A stretch of DNA of 64,000 nucleotides from Archegozetes longisetosus. Its lineage: Eukaryota > Arthropoda > Arachnida > Sarcoptiformes > Trhypochthoniidae. The notes beneath the pieces are model-generated. The model was not told where the DNA came from. It did no database searches and saw only the letters and a list, made by a program, of their open reading frames with translations. The stretch is from contig JAEMBT020000001.1 in the NCBI GenBank assembly GCA_018873245.2, positions 11,066,220-11,130,219 on the forward strand. Direction: 5' to 3'. Numbering within the stretch: position 1 is the stretch's first letter; the number at the start of each line of letters is the position of its first letter. A program made the translations under genes and the position numbers. This document shows positions 11,764 to 24,800 of this stretch, one piece after another.

Positions 11764-12387
11764 TTGTATGGCAAATGATTTGAGAAAATCAAATTCACGA
11801 GAAAATTATTGAGATCTGGCATCTACTTAAACAGCTTCGGAATAACACTGATGGCGATTATGACTTGTCTATCACTAAATGATTGGAATCTCATCATGAC
11901 TTATAGAGTCTTATTATTTCTACCAATGGCTTATTCCGTTATTTTTACTGCCATTTATTCCTTCTTCTACTTCTATGTAGCTTGCCATTACTGCAAAATA
12001 AGATTCTTATCATTCGATAAATTCATCTCTAAAATAACTGGAAAAACATTCTTTGAGTAAAAGGTTCTGTATCAAATTATTGAAGACCATAATATTATCT
12101 GCAAAACTATCTTCAGATATAACAAGTTTTGGAAGAACTACTATTTTTTTGTGTTATTCCGTGTTATCTGGTAATCTATTGCTACTACAACAGATTCTAT
12201 TCGGAAAATTAAATACATTTAATTTGATGGCTTTCATAATCAATACTATTGGTACTCTACCCATTCACTTGATTTTTAACATGATTATCGCATCCATTAA
12301 TAAAGAATCCACAAAGTCATGCAAATATTTGCTACAACTCTACATAAATACCGATTCGATAATCAATACTAAATATAAAATTAAGGT
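11764..12387 (+). pseudogene. Chemoreceptor-like membrane protein fragment, frame-disrupted
   Basis: Two overlapping open frames (to 12060, and from about 12053) encode a run of hydrophobic segments separated by short polar loops, as in a multi-pass membrane protein. The order resembles the C-terminal half of arthropod gustatory-type receptors, with a basic intracellular loop between helices. The frames change at about 12055 without a plausible intron, which points to a 1-nt indel. The second frame runs into a good GTACGT donor at 12388, but no convincing last exon with the usual C-terminal motif follows, and no N-terminal half is seen upstream. I read it as a decayed fragment; the family call rests on topology only. 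Confidence 0.3.
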
Positions 12388-13073
12388 ACGTAAGAAGTGT
12401 CCGTAAAATCCACTTAACATGAGATCAGAATTACATTTTTGAACACAAGTATAGTAGAATAGTTCTTCTCGAGTATCAAAACTTATTTTCACATCAAAGG
12501 CAGTAAACCTACTTTACCGAGACCCTATTGAACGAATTCTATAAGAACTAACAAATAATTCTAAATATCTAGTTACTCAATGCAATCGAAAGAGTTGGCG
12601 GTACAAGACATTTAATAGGCTTTTCATGTGAAAGCCAATTTGTTATGACACCAGTCGTTGCATTTAAAGTAAAACATTTTCTTAAAATTAATTTGAGCTA
12701 CATTTTGATTTTTTTGTACAGATGTTCGTAATATTTAGCCGGTGATGCTGACTCATAAATTGGCGAATGTAATGAAGCGATAAGACTGCTATCAGACTTG
12801 ATATAGAATGTTATATTGTAGATCTATTCTTGAATTATTGCACCTGAACTCTTATTTGATATCATTTGTTCAGTTGATTTTAATTAAATTAAACATTTTT
12901 TCGTTAGAGATTTTTAACATGATCTTAAAATTTCGCCATCGCGTTATGACTCAATTCCTACTCATCACTCAAGCCTAAGGCTAGTAAAGTTAAGTTTTCA
13001 CATTATCAACTTTTCATAATACTAAGAGCACGTCTAGTCACTCAAAAGTGACCATTTCGGGAGATGAAAAAAT
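12388..13073. other. Intergenic DNA, nothing recognised
   Basis: A polypyrimidine tract with an acceptor-like GTACAG near 12720 is followed by only a few open codons. Nothing else is supported. Confidence 0.4.
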
Positions 13074-13386
13074 GTTCTAACCAGGCTTGCCACCTTTTTC
13101 CTAAATCATAACTGGACTAAAAACCTATAAGAGTCCTCAGATATCCTCAAAATATTTCTATCCAATTATTAGATACAATACAATTGTTAATTGAGTTCAA
13201 AGGTGTATTTAATGTTAGATTTCGCAGCTTTTGATATTTTATCATTATTTTTCATGGAATCATGAAATTGAGAACATTTAAAATCAAGATTGACTTTCAC
13301 ACAAAATTTTGCCTTAAGATTTTGCATTTAATGATTTATTCCTACCTTTTGAACACAAATTATTCATAATACTGAACACGCGTACA

Positions 13387-13580
13387 TAGGCTGACCAGAT
13401 TTTTTTTCAACTAAAACTGGAATTTCATCAAAAAAATACTGATAAAAAATGGGTAAAAACGGGACACTAATTTTTTCCAATTATTTTATTTGAAGTAATC
13501 ATTGATTATATTTTAATTACATTTTTGACTGGATTTGACTGATTTTAAGAGTTTGAAAACTGGACGTTCAGGTCAGCCTA
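13387..13580. mobile_element. hAT-type MITE nested in the 13082 element
   Basis: Ends TAGGCTGACC and GGTCAGCCTA are perfect 10-bp inverted repeats. Flanking octamers CGCGTACA and AGCGTTCA match at 6 of 8 positions. The 194-bp interior is AT-rich and non-coding. Confidence 0.6.
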
Positions 13581-13986
13581 AGCGTTCAATATAATACGGC
13601 TTTGATTAATTATTTGAGACAAAACCGGACATTACATAATCCGGTTTGGGGTCTGTAAGGGATGGCGCGCGCTAAATAATAAAAAGGGAGGCTTGCTCCG
13701 CTTACCTGTTGTAGATTTGTGGGCTCCACCAGTGGTCTTTACCACGTCACTCGCTCTTGTCTACGAGAGGCTTCCTGATGAAGAGTACGCTTCCGACGCG
13801 CTACTCAAGTGGGCTTAAAAACTTTATTGGTAATCAAACAGTTTCGTAAATAAGTACAAGTTTTTATTATTTTCCATTACAGAGACACTAAAACATTTCT
13901 AACAATCAGCATAATAATCAAAACCGGTTCTGGCTTTACACGCCAAACTTTTAGATAAAAGAAAACTCTGTCTCAATGAACCTTTA

Positions 13987-14010
13987 CTCGACCTTATATA
14001 TAAGGTCGAG
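13987..14010. promoter_or_regulatory. Perfect 24-bp palindrome with TATA core
   Basis: The sequence CTCGACCTTATA and its exact reverse complement meet without a spacer, placing TATATA at the dyad. It sits mid-LTR, where a promoter is expected. A role as promoter or protein-binding site is inferred. Confidence 0.45.
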
Positions 14011-14075
14011 AAAATTCCATTCTCTCGTTCAGCTCCGTTTTTCCCAATCTCAAGTCCCTCGAGACTAGTCATAGG

Positions 14076-14145
14076 TTTGTTTGTTCGTTGTTTGTTTGTT
14101 TGTTTGTTCGTTCATTTGTTTATTTATTCAATTGTTTGTTTGTTG
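14076..14145. repeat. GTTT-type microsatellite
   Basis: Tetranucleotide repeats of GTTT with GTTC and ATTT variants, inside the solo LTR. The open frame read through it is a repeat artefact. Confidence 0.9.
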
Positions 14146-14259
14146 ACTGTCTCCGGGGGTTATCCTCTCCTTTACAGGTCTCATCTGTCAATCGAACAGA
14201 GTACCTCAAGACCAGACTCCACGGGTGAAAACCGGACAAATGGTAAGCCTGATTCTAAT

Positions 14260-14687
14260 CTCAAACTGAATTTATAATTATAAAATGTTATCAGATTTCA
14301 AGATAAAAGTTTTATTTAAGCCACTTATTTAGTTGGCGGGTCACCTATTCACATATATGTTAGTTTTGAAAATTGGCTCACAGAGACTTGATAGATAAAA
14401 ATTAATCTGAGCTTCGTTTATTTAAAACATCTTTTGATGAGTATGTTTGTTAAATGAGGTCTACTCTAGTTACTATTGGAATCTTGAATCACACAATATA
14501 AGTAATTTCTTATATTTATAGGAAGTTTATTCGCTATATTTTTTATTATTTCCATCTGTATGGATTCTTTATATAAAAATGACAATTTCGTTAATTAAAA
14601 AGTTCAAGATGGAAAGGTCTAGTTATATATTCTTTAAAACACTCCAATAAGGTAAAACTCAAAAGATAAGTTAACAAATTATGCAAT
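14260..14687. other. Intergenic DNA downstream of the acyltransferase gene
   Basis: 3' flank of the minus-strand gene; AT-rich with no other feature seen. Confidence 0.4.
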
Positions 14688-17600
14688 TCAAAGTTTAGTA
14701 ACGTTATTTTCATGAACTATTATCGTGTTAAACTTTAACGTGTCAAGATTCTTATAGATATTTTCAGTTTTTGCAGAGTCAACGATTTGATGATGAGTTT
14801 CGTTATTTTTGTCAAAAAAATTTGCTGATTCCCAAATTTTCGTTAAATTGATTGCTGGACATTCCAATAATAAGTAAAGTAAATAAGATAATAAAATTGT
14901 GATCACAAAATCAACGAATATATTTTGAAACTGTAGAGACAGAAAATCTCATTGAATACTCAATCATTAAATTTTTATATTATCCGTACTTACAGTTGAA
15001 TAGTCTGTCATTATGTAAGTTTGTTTGACTGTATACATTCTATGGAAGATAACTGGAAAATGAACCAAATATATGAGATAATGTAGTTTAGCAATAGGTT
15101 GAACACATCTTAACGATAGTACACGGTTCAAAAATTCTAATATTTGAAATAATATAAGATTATTAAACAATCAGCAGTAAGTAAAGTAAAGACCTGCTCT
15201 CCCTGTACTGCACGCAAACCATATCCAAGCAAACGATAGGCCCCAAAAAAATTTGGCAAACGCAAAATATAATAAAACACTTATTTCTGATGCTGAATCA
15301 TTTAAAATCCAGAATGAATTGTTCCACATATACATCAGTGGTATAATAGCGATAGATATTATATTTAGTATGCCCTCAACAATTGGTCCACCGATATAAA
15401 TATTAGGGTGTTTTCTAAGTATATATCCAGTTAATATTCCCATTGAAAAAGTACAGACATATTGGAATGTATTCAGTTGATAATTGACATAAGAGATTAA
15501 TAATTCTCGCAGTGATGTGATGCGTGTTATTTGATAATAACTCAAGTTGTTCAGAAAAATCTTTGGAGAAACGTTGAGAACAACGCTCAATAACAAGATG
15601 GTTAAGTTCAAAGTTATACCAAATTTCGGCCATTTAAATAGAGGCAAGAATATGAAAGGTGCTATTAAGTAAAGTTGGAAAGATGCCGATAGAAACCATG
15701 TTCCGAGATTACACTGAAAATCGCCACAAAATATATAACTTAGTTTATTCGAGAAGACACTCTCTAAAGCAGAAAAATTATGATCAGGCTGACTACTTTC
15801 CATTGTTTAGACTTTCGGAGACTTAAAAATCAAGGGCAAAAGATGTTTAAGAGAAAATTCTAAGAAAGCAAAAGGGAAACCAAAAACAGCATGTTTTAAG
15901 AAATGGTTTATTCTGGAATTTGCCTGAACGTTTAGAGAGAGGTAACCAACCTGATTATAGTTCATGTCATTTTAAATATTTTTTTGGTTCTCCCATACTC
16001 GTCACCTAATCATTATATATTGACACTATAATGTATGCTAAATTTTGAGAGTATCTCTTTATACAGTTTCAAAAATCTTAATATTGCTTCGGGAATTTCG
16101 ATTAAAATTTTAGTAAATATACGTCAACTTTTTGTATTTCAAAATAATTACTAGCTAGATATACTTTATGAATCTTTAAATGTTTATTTTTGATGAGGAT
16201 TCACATTTAGACTAACAAGGAAACCGATCAATTCTGAGATCCCGATTTCAAAAATATTTTTACAACATGAATGTCATGTCACGATATCTTCAAAAAATAC
16301 AGTTAAAAATGCTGACCACTAGTGATGTACAAGTTATCATCTTGAAAATCTGTTTCTCAACGAGTAATTGAAATGAGATACAATAATAAAATATAAGTGC
16401 ATACTACATTACTTTTGCGATCATTTCACACAAGTGACAGACCCGTCGGCTGACTTCTGACCACGATACAAATGTCAGTTATAAAAATTATAAGAAAAAC
16501 TAAACTCTAAAATATTACAAAAACTCATACGTATGCCACATACTTCCATTTTATATCAAATTTAAGATAATACAACATTGCTCATATTATTTGAATTATT
16601 TTGATAATTAACTACGCTATAGATTGCTTCCCTACTAATTTCAATGTTCTAGAGTGGTTTTTGTTCCTTTAATTTTTTAGTGGAAAGAATGCATATAATC
16701 TTGATGATAACCTATCATTATAATAGATTTTCAAAAAGGGATAATTTGTACATCACTAGCGGTCGGCATTTTTAACTATATTTTTTGAAGATGTCATGAC
16801 ATAACATTCATGTTGTAAAAATATTTTTGAAATCGGAATCTTAGCGATTGATCGATTCCCTTATAAGAAAGGAGTTGCCATATTTTGACAAGGGTTAAAA
16901 TAATTCTTCTGAAATTGTTCTCAGAAAAATAACTCAAGTAAAGACTATACTCTTGTAATCTTTAGAATTTACTTAATATGTACGATTAAGAGTCATCTTT
17001 TCAGCCGAATTCTCTCCAAAACTTTGTAGGTTCATGAGAAAATTAAAACTTACAATTCTGATGAATTCCAAGTGGTTTAACGGATAGTTACTGAGAGCTT
17101 CGTTCCAATTGCTATAGTATAGAAAACTTGACATCAAAGAAGTGAATTTTCTGCACTCCGGTTGAATCAATGTGTAGCATTTGTGCCAAATTGGTCCGCT
17201 CCCAGTTAAAGGCAACAAATAAATAATAAGTATAGATCCGAAAAGGGATACAGAGAGTCGTAACCATCGTTTGAAACAGTAGAAAATATAATTGAACTTT
17301 CCATTAGATTTTTCCAATTTACCAATCGTTGAATAGGCCAACATTAAACCACTAAACAAAAATTTTTCAGATCTCAAAATTAGTAAAGATTTATTTTTTA
17401 TATCTGATTTTGTTTCTACACTTGCATCGATAGCATGAATGGTTCGACAGATAATCCGGGGGTACGAGCGAAAAAATATCTATCATAATAAAGTATATGA
17501 CTCGGTATTGAGTTGGTGTATCGCTTCAAAGCTCTTGACTGAGGAGTATAAAGAAACACATGAAAGGCCAGCACTTTCAATGACAACAATAATTTCAAAG

Positions 17601-18938
17601 TGTCTATTGATGCGAAACGATTTTTAGTTTCAATTAATTTGTTTGTGTTTGAAATAATAGAGAATGATAGTAAAACTTCATCTTTTAGTCCGTTGACAAG
17701 GTTTTTCTTATCCGATCGAAAGTTTCTGATATAAATTTCGTAAGTGGTGCTCAAAAATACCAAACTAATCATTGTTAAGAAAAAAACTCTAAAAATATGG
17801 AAGAAATATTAGAAAATTAATAGGATAGGTCAATTCAATTTTCCTTTCATAACATTTTGCACATACATTGAAAACATTTGAAATGAATCTATTTCTAAAT
17901 TTTTACGCTTAACATTACAAAAATTTTTATCGATTTCCATTGGAAGTCCAAGAATTGGGTATAAAACTATTTAATAAAGAATTAAAATTCAGAATTTTCA
18001 GTTCAAATTTTCCTATTCAAGAAAACTTACACTTGTTTATAGCATTCTCAACATCTTTAGCATCACATTTATCAGGAATACAGATACCGAGTCTGAAGAG
18101 AGTACCGTTTGTTAAGGTCATCAGTTCTATGAATTTAAGTAGTGGATTTATTTCGACATATTTGTCAAAATCATTTTCTTGGAGAAATTCTGCTAAAAAT
18201 TTGAAAGAAGTTATTTTCTCATCATTTGTCCGGTAATTTTCAACTTTAGGGCAAGGTAAAGCTACATTCAATAGGCAATATTGTCCATATATAGGTGATT
18301 CATCTTCTGGTGGACTTGCAATATCAAGACATTCATCGTATTCTCCAAAACTCGAAACAACTCCTTCTAAAATACCTGATGGTATCAAATCTCCCATCGA
18401 ATCAATAACTGTAAAGATTTAATAAATTAAAATTTCCTAAAATAATTAATCATTGATAGGATTAATCACATTTTAGAGCCCAAATATTTCTTTTTTGCAC
18501 TCCTGTAGCTATCCTTATTAAGGCGGATAGGCATTCGGGCTGTAGATCAAGTTCGTATATAACATCATAAACACTAGAGTATATTGCATTTAAAGTTGCA
18601 CTTAAATACTTATTTCCATTTAATCTTTGTGACCAGTCCTGCAGTCTTCTAAACTTTGCGAAAGTTTGATTAATATGTTGTACATTTCGTGTAATATTTT
18701 CAATTTTCATATTTTCGTAATCTTCTGGTAAAAAATCAGTGAAATTTAAACTGTTAACAAACTGTTCTGTTGAGCAGATATCTTCTTCATATATGATTTG
18801 ATCTTCATTGAAATCTTCCATACTTTCTTTGAAATCATAGTCACTTTCATTATTAAAAATATCACTTTGAGCAAAAGCTAAAAAAATATTTATCATAAAA
18901 CAAGATAAAATAATAAAGCATTTGTTTTGGGGCGGCAT
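14688..18938 (-). CDS. NRF-6-like multi-pass acyltransferase, eight exons
   Basis: Model (minus strand): 18938-18470, 18408-18031, 17966-17867, 17788-17426, 17351-17054, 15713-15194, 15136-14994, 14930-14688. All phases agree and sum to 837 codons. The protein has a signal peptide (about 1-23), an acidic N-terminal stretch, the extracellular NRF domain (about 134-315, with the SGILEG and YDECL motifs and paired cysteines), then an acyltransferase-3 membrane domain with about ten helices, including the conserved early AFH and the late PIAKLHYLIYLVH segment. The family includes C. elegans NRF-6 and many arthropod 'nose resistant to fluoxetine' proteins, thought to move or acylate lipids and hydrophobic compounds. 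Intron 4 (17425-17352) needs a GC-AG boundary with a strong GCAAGT donor. Intron 5 (about 1.3 kb) holds a foldback element; the other introns are short. The exon 6 start is the least certain junction. No disabling mutation is seen. Confidence 0.85.
16218..16860. mobile_element. Foldback element inside intron 5 of the acyltransferase gene
   Basis: Left arm (about 16218-16345) and right arm (about 16738-16860) are near-identical inverted copies of about 125 bp, sharing TTACAACATGAATG and CTAGTGATGTACAA style stretches. The centre is non-coding. Its insertion accounts for half of this intron, which is otherwise unusually long for the locus. Confidence 0.75.
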
Positions 18939-21752
18939 TGTGACTGAAAAGTTAAGTTACAGCAAATAAGCAATGTAAATTTATTTAAAAATTTTTATCG
19001 CTTAAATCAAAAGTGAGAATCAAGTTGCTTGTGATTTCTATCTTTACTGAGTAAGACCTATGGATGCTTGCTATTTGTTAGAACTTGCATAAAGATTTTC
19101 TTAGCATTTCTGTTAATCCAATTTACATAAATTGAGTAATTCTGGCGAAAATTTCCCTCTCAAATAAACAATGAATTACTTAAGCGTCTAGTGGAAGCTT
19201 ATTTTGCAATCAAGAAATAAATTTATACAATAAAACCAATGATCAAATATTCTTTGTTAGAACTGGTTTGGAAAAGAAATTGATTTTTGCGCTTTCATAA
19301 TGTAATGAAAAGAGTAATTTTAATGAAGTCTTTTCTTCATTATGAACAACTTTTTCCCAACATCTTCTGAAATTTGATTTCGAAGTACTCTTAATTATTT
19401 CGTTAGAAGCCATCAATTCATTTTGAGTGTGGGAAAAAACTTTTCAATCAGTTAACAAATTGCTCTTTAATACTTCATGTCTGTAACAATGATGTCTGCG
19501 CCGACCTTCAACTTGAAAAATAATTTGATTTTAAAATCTAAAGTATATAGTCTATAAATTGGGGCTAATTCTCACATAGATTCGACATGGATAAAAGTTC
19601 TTTATTTAATGTAAAAATTGATACTGTAAAAATATATTTAAATTAATAGTAATGTTACTCATATGTAAATGTCAGATATACTTTGCAGTTTTGCTAACCT
19701 ATCACATCTGGTTCCTCACCGAAGATATTTTTACAGTTCTCACAAAAATAAAAAAGCATGCATACAGGAAAATATTTTTTATATTTTCACAGAAAGAGCA
19801 GTTCTAAATACTCAACACATTGTCAAATTAAAGTTGTTTTTGAAGGTTATAAATTTCTCCTATTTGTTATTCAGTCTCTTCTATCTCACTAGTCAATCAA
19901 AATCTTGAGTAGCTCTTCGTTCTATTTCTAGTCTTAATATGGATATTCTTGAATGATAATGTAAAAATAAACATTCAATCAGTAGCTGTAAATAGCAAAT
20001 AATAGTAAACAGTAAATAGCAAGTAAGTCAATAAGCTTTCCAATTCCATTAAGAACAAAATTAGCAAGTTTAAAGAATGTCAAATTTGTTGATTACTTCA
20101 AGTTATCTTAATTAATATCAAATTTTCAAACACAGAAGTCTCACAACTAGAATGACCATACGTCCTGAAATTTCTAGTATTGTACCAAAATTAAGAAGTT
20201 TGAAAGTAAAATAGTGTAAATTTTATGATACTATTTTAGAAATTGCTCAGTTTCTAAGAAATATACTTTGGCTCTTCTCAGATTTTCAAAAATACTAGAA
20301 TTAACTGAAAGAGATCTGGTCACTTTACTTTCAAGATTGTATATCTGTTAAATCTGTTAAGTCTCTGTTATTAAAGTATAGTTTGTGTGAAATGCGAAAA
20401 ATAACGGATATTAACTTCATTTCTATATCAAACTAATATCAATTAAAGCACAGAATTAAATTTTGACTTAATTTTGAAGTCCATTCAATACATATCACTT
20501 GACGAAAATGATAAAAAACGTTAATTACTTTAGCAATTATAATAACTTCAATGTTACAGTGTTTTTCGATTGCTTTTAACGGAACGGCAAATAACTTTAA
20601 CGGCTCGACCGTCGCCCGCAAATAACCAAAACCTTTTGTCAAAACTAAATAACAGCAAATGCTTTTTACATATAACTGTTAAATGTTTACAAAATTTACA
20701 AATTTAACTAAATATGAATGCAAATCAAATCTGAATTATAAAACTAAAACTATATCCACATTAATCTCATCCATAACTTGATGGTTTAAAATGTGTTTAC
20801 AATCTCATAAATGTTTGCAATTCGATGCACTGCTCAAAAGTAATTGATTGCGTTATTTAGTTTTGACACTTTTGGTTATTTGCACTGCAGCCTTAAAGTT
20901 ATGCGACAATTAACATAACTAAAAAATGTAACATTAATCCGATTATTCATATTTAATTACAGTCGACTCTACGAAACATAGACTGCTACCAACATGTTGC
21001 AAATATAATATATGGTATCTGATAAAGTTGTTGGACTTAAATTATCACTGTATGGTTTACTTTTATTTCATAATTCACATCTAAGACCTTAAGTGGCAAC
21101 TTTTCATTAATGCCGTTTGGTGAACATAATTGTTCTGGCCTTAATATTCAAGTACTATCATACAATCGACATAATAATAATGTCATCATATCAACTTCGG
21201 ACTGATATTTGCGATTCATAATTTAAACTATTTGGGTACTTGAATATAACCAAATATATAACTTTATTTCGAAAAAAAATTCTGAGATTATGTTCGAACT
21301 AGTCATTAATGTGAATTGAATTAATAACTTTTGAACTGAACATTAAAAATATTCCTTAACAAAAGTTTATACCTTTTAAAACAGATATTAGTTTTTAAGT
21401 CTTCAGTTCAGGCTTTTTATTTATATAAATCTTAAATAAAAATTTTTACACACGAGTTGAGTTAATGCTATTTGATGAACAGAATAAGCAATGCTATGAA
21501 AATGAGAAGATTTGTCAAAGACTGAAAAGTAGGTCAAAAATAAATCTTTTTCGTCATTCAAAGCATTTTTGAGATCTGGTTAAAAGCTAATAAATGTTTC
21601 GGAGTTTAACTATTATTTTAAACCTCCCAGAACAAATTATTTATAAGTCAAAAGTTTATTCATTTTAAACGGTCAAGAGCTTTGAAGAGTAACTCAGAAT
21701 GTTGATTCAAATAAATTTAATATTTCTTGAATAATTTCAGATATTCATCCTG
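18939..21752. other. Gene desert with one partial inverted repeat
   Basis: AT-rich and non-coding in all frames. Segments at about 20560-20660 and 20845-20905 are partial inverted copies (GTTATTTAGTTTTGAC, TTTTGGTTATTTGC) and may be ends of a decayed transposon. The proximal part is the acyltransferase promoter region. Confidence 0.4.
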
Positions 21753-22606
21753 ATGAATAAAATTAATGTCAAAATTATCTTAATGGCAATATTTTGTTTG
21801 TTCTTTCTATTGATCATTTTATTCATCAATTCTGTCAATACAGGTAGAAGTTCATTTGAGTCTATAGCTGTAAGTACGAATGTGTTTAAGTTCATATAAA
21901 TTATTTTCATTCTGATAAAAAATAACTGTTTGAATTTCAAATTAATGTAAACAACTGAACAACTGTGAAAAATACTCTATGTTTTAGTTAACACTATTTA
22001 ATCCTTATTAAAAATGTGTCTTATCCATATCGATTGTACACTTTTTAAAAGAAAACAGCAATCGTTAATTGTTGTTACAGAAGCTTTCAAACATGAAAAT
22101 TCTTATCAAAATAAGAATATCTAGAGCTTAATTAAAAAGTCTCTTTCAGCACTAATTGTATGCAAAATATTTAGATGAATAGAGGAAATTTGATTCATAC
22201 AAGATTTCAAATTATTATATTACTAGCCGTTTGACTTTGATGAATAATTTCAACTGAATTATGTTTCTTGTATTAGACATTCATCAGTTTATGTAACTAT
22301 CGAATGTTAACTCTTATGAAAACTATTTATCCCGAATAATACAGATTATATTAACATATGTTTGCTTTAATAATAATTTAATGGTTTCCCATGTTGCATA
22401 ATGAGCTTAATTTAGTATTTACACTTCAGGTTCAGCATTATATTCAATTCAAAATTCATTTTTATGTCATAACTTTAATCTATTTGATCATTGAAAGTAA
22501 TAATAGTAATTTTCCTATCAACGCTCTGACAATTACTAAAACTACTAAACTTGTTTACCTGAAATATTATTTGTTTCTAGACAAAATAACTTATTTAGGT
22601 AGTTAA
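21753..22606 (+). CDS. Weak candidate for a small two-exon membrane protein
   Basis: Exon 1 (21753-21869) encodes 39 residues with a strong signal-anchor (IFCLFFLLIILFI) and ends at a consensus GTAAGT donor in phase 0. A phase-0 acceptor (CACTTCAG, exon from about 22431) opens a 58-codon frame ending at 22606, rich in Ile, Tyr and Leu. No family is recognised. The signal-anchor exon followed by a perfect donor is suggestive, but the second exon has ordinary AT-rich composition and could be chance; the true next exon could also lie elsewhere. Confidence 0.22.
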
Positions 22607-24800
22607 GCTTAAATTGATTAATTTTTATTATCTAATTGATTTTATTTTTAGCTTACAAAGGAAGCAAGATTCGATTAATAAAATAATATAATCTTAGTTG
22701 AATCTAAGAATAACTGAGAGTGCCTAGGGCATGGAAAACAGATCTAAATAGCGGCACGAGGTTCAAAGTGATCTTAACGAAAAATAGTTTTTAGTTACTA
22801 CTTTGCTATTAATTCATGTTCCGGTATTTATATTTATTTTTAAGGGTTATAATGTGAAGTTTGTCATCAAATTATTTTGGAAGAAATGCTCATTATGGCT
22901 CATGTATGACATTACCTAATTAGTAGAAGAAAAGAGCTCCTTGTATCTTTTATTTTGTGATAAATTTTTCATTCAACGCCAAATATGTAAACTTACTATT
23001 TTGAATCTTTCTTCAGAACATTCATATGGTGATGAAATTATTATATCTGATTCCTATGTAATAAAATTTGCATTAAGCCTGTTTTATACGAGACATATTT
23101 CACACTAAAATACTCGTGTTTCAATGTTTTGCTTCATTTATACTTAACGCGTGAGCAAACGTAGTGCCCTAATTCATGAGCAGTTTAGTGTAGGACCGGT
23201 TATAGCAATTTATTTCTTATAATAGAATCTATCAAAACAGGCAATTAAAAGCTTTGATTGTTAGTCAAGCACCCCAATCCATGAGCTTTTTTTAAACGAT
23301 TATCAGCTATGTTCTGGTTCACAATCTTGAACGTTAAACCACAATAGAGAAAAGTAATTTTTAGGTACTAAAAATTTTGGGATCATTAACTTATTTTTAT
23401 CTTATATTTTAAGTTTTGCCATCGTTCTTTTTAAGCACAGGTATGAAATAATAAAATTCGCACGTGTTTTCATTGAGTGTTAGTCTTTAATCGTATTCTC
23501 ATACAAAAATCACTGACTGATAAACATCAGAGTTATAAAAGTTATAAAAAGTTTTATAAGGGAAATGATGTTTTAGCTTGAAGAGAACTCAATAATGACT
23601 AATATTTAAGAGAAAAAGCTGTGTTTAGCTTAGATTTTTAACTGTTTTACAATGAAATTTAAATTCTGAAATGCACTCTTCTGAAGCACGCACTTCTGAA
23701 GTGCGAATTTTATCTCATAATTGTACATATCTCAATTTCATATTCACTATAATAAACACTTAATTTCATTATGTTTAAGAATCGTAGATAAAAGTAAGTA
23801 AACGTTGAGGGAAGTAGTTAGAACGAGATTCTATAAGATTCTAACATAACAATATAAATAAAACAATACATCAAATTTGCCTTGAAAAGTCCAAAAACTT
23901 GAAAACAGGAAACTTCACTCTATTTGACCTCTGCCTCAATTTTGAATTTAAAATTTATAATTATTATATCTCGAAAAGGTAGACGATAATTTAGATTTAT
24001 GGTAGAGTAGATAAATTTGTGAATTGTAATACAATCAAGATATATGTCTAAATTGAATGCTATTATGAAACGGATGCAACATAGGTGACAGAAGTAATTG
24101 AAGACTGCACACTTAAAGCAACTTTTTAGGCAATACATAAAAATTAGGTCAATAAGACTGTGTTATACACACAAGAGGATACTTTGGACATAACTGTCAA
24201 TAATATTTGTTTAGAGATTGTCAAATGAAACAAAACTTTATTTTTGATTATTTTCTTTTCGATGTATATTAGGGCTTTTGAGTTAATCATAGCTAAACTT
24301 TCACTAAAACTATTTATCATCAAATAAGTGACAAGTTTGAAGTGTTTATCCATTAATATATGATAAAAATAAGATATTAAAATTAAAGGATTATATATTG
24401 TGCAAATTAAAATATTTTTATTTTCTACTTTAGTCTTATATCAAATATGTTTGGAATAGTGAGGCATGTCAATATCATATTTGCAAAATACGAAATTTTA
24501 CACACGAAAATTCAGTAAGGGTTTTCTAATCAAACTATCTGCCATCACCACCTATTAAATGCTACGTTAAGGATAATTGAGAGAAAAGTCAAACTAATAG
24601 ATTTCAATACAAACAACAAACCAAACACCTTTATTTATTAGCCTTGTTATTAAAAATTCATATTTTGATTTAAGTTGCATAACTTTAAAGTAGAGAACGT
24701 TTATAAAAAAATGTATAAAACTTAATAAGTAAAAAAGTTTATAAAAATAACGTATAAAATATTAAGTAAAAAAAGTTTAAGGATTTGATTCTTTAGTAAC
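22607..24800. other. Gene desert
   Basis: No coding sequence supported. Short inverted copies around TAAAATTCGCAC (about 23453 and 23700) hint at a decayed element. The last few hundred bases are the 3' flank of the SMYD gene. Confidence 0.4.

Larger units (their letters stand above)
13654..14176. mobile_element. Solo LTR of a retrotransposon
   Basis: The 523-bp segment starts TGTAAGGG and ends CCTTTACA, the short inverted repeat expected of an LTR, and is flanked by an exact 4-bp duplication GGTC (13650-13653 and 14177-14180). It is markedly richer in G+C at its left end than the surroundings. It carries a perfect 24-bp palindrome with a TATA core (13987-14010), a likely U3 promoter, and a GTTT microsatellite (about 14076-14145). 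No internal retroelement region or second LTR is adjacent, so it looks like a recombination product. The orientation is inferred as plus from the TATA position but is not certain. Confidence 0.6.
13082..14251. mobile_element. hAT-like non-autonomous element, interrupted twice
   Basis: The left end CAGGCTTGCC (13082) and right end GGTAAGCCTG (14251) are inverted repeats. The flanking octamers GTTCTAAC (13074-13081) and ATTCTAAT (14252-14259) match at 6 of 8 positions. It contains no transposase. A second hAT MITE (13387-13580) and a solo LTR (13654-14176) are nested inside it, so it is the oldest of the three insertions. Confidence 0.55.

Noticed and set aside
14077-14277. Open frame rich in Phe, Val, Leu and Cys
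   Set aside because: It is the translation of a GTTT microsatellite within a solo LTR.
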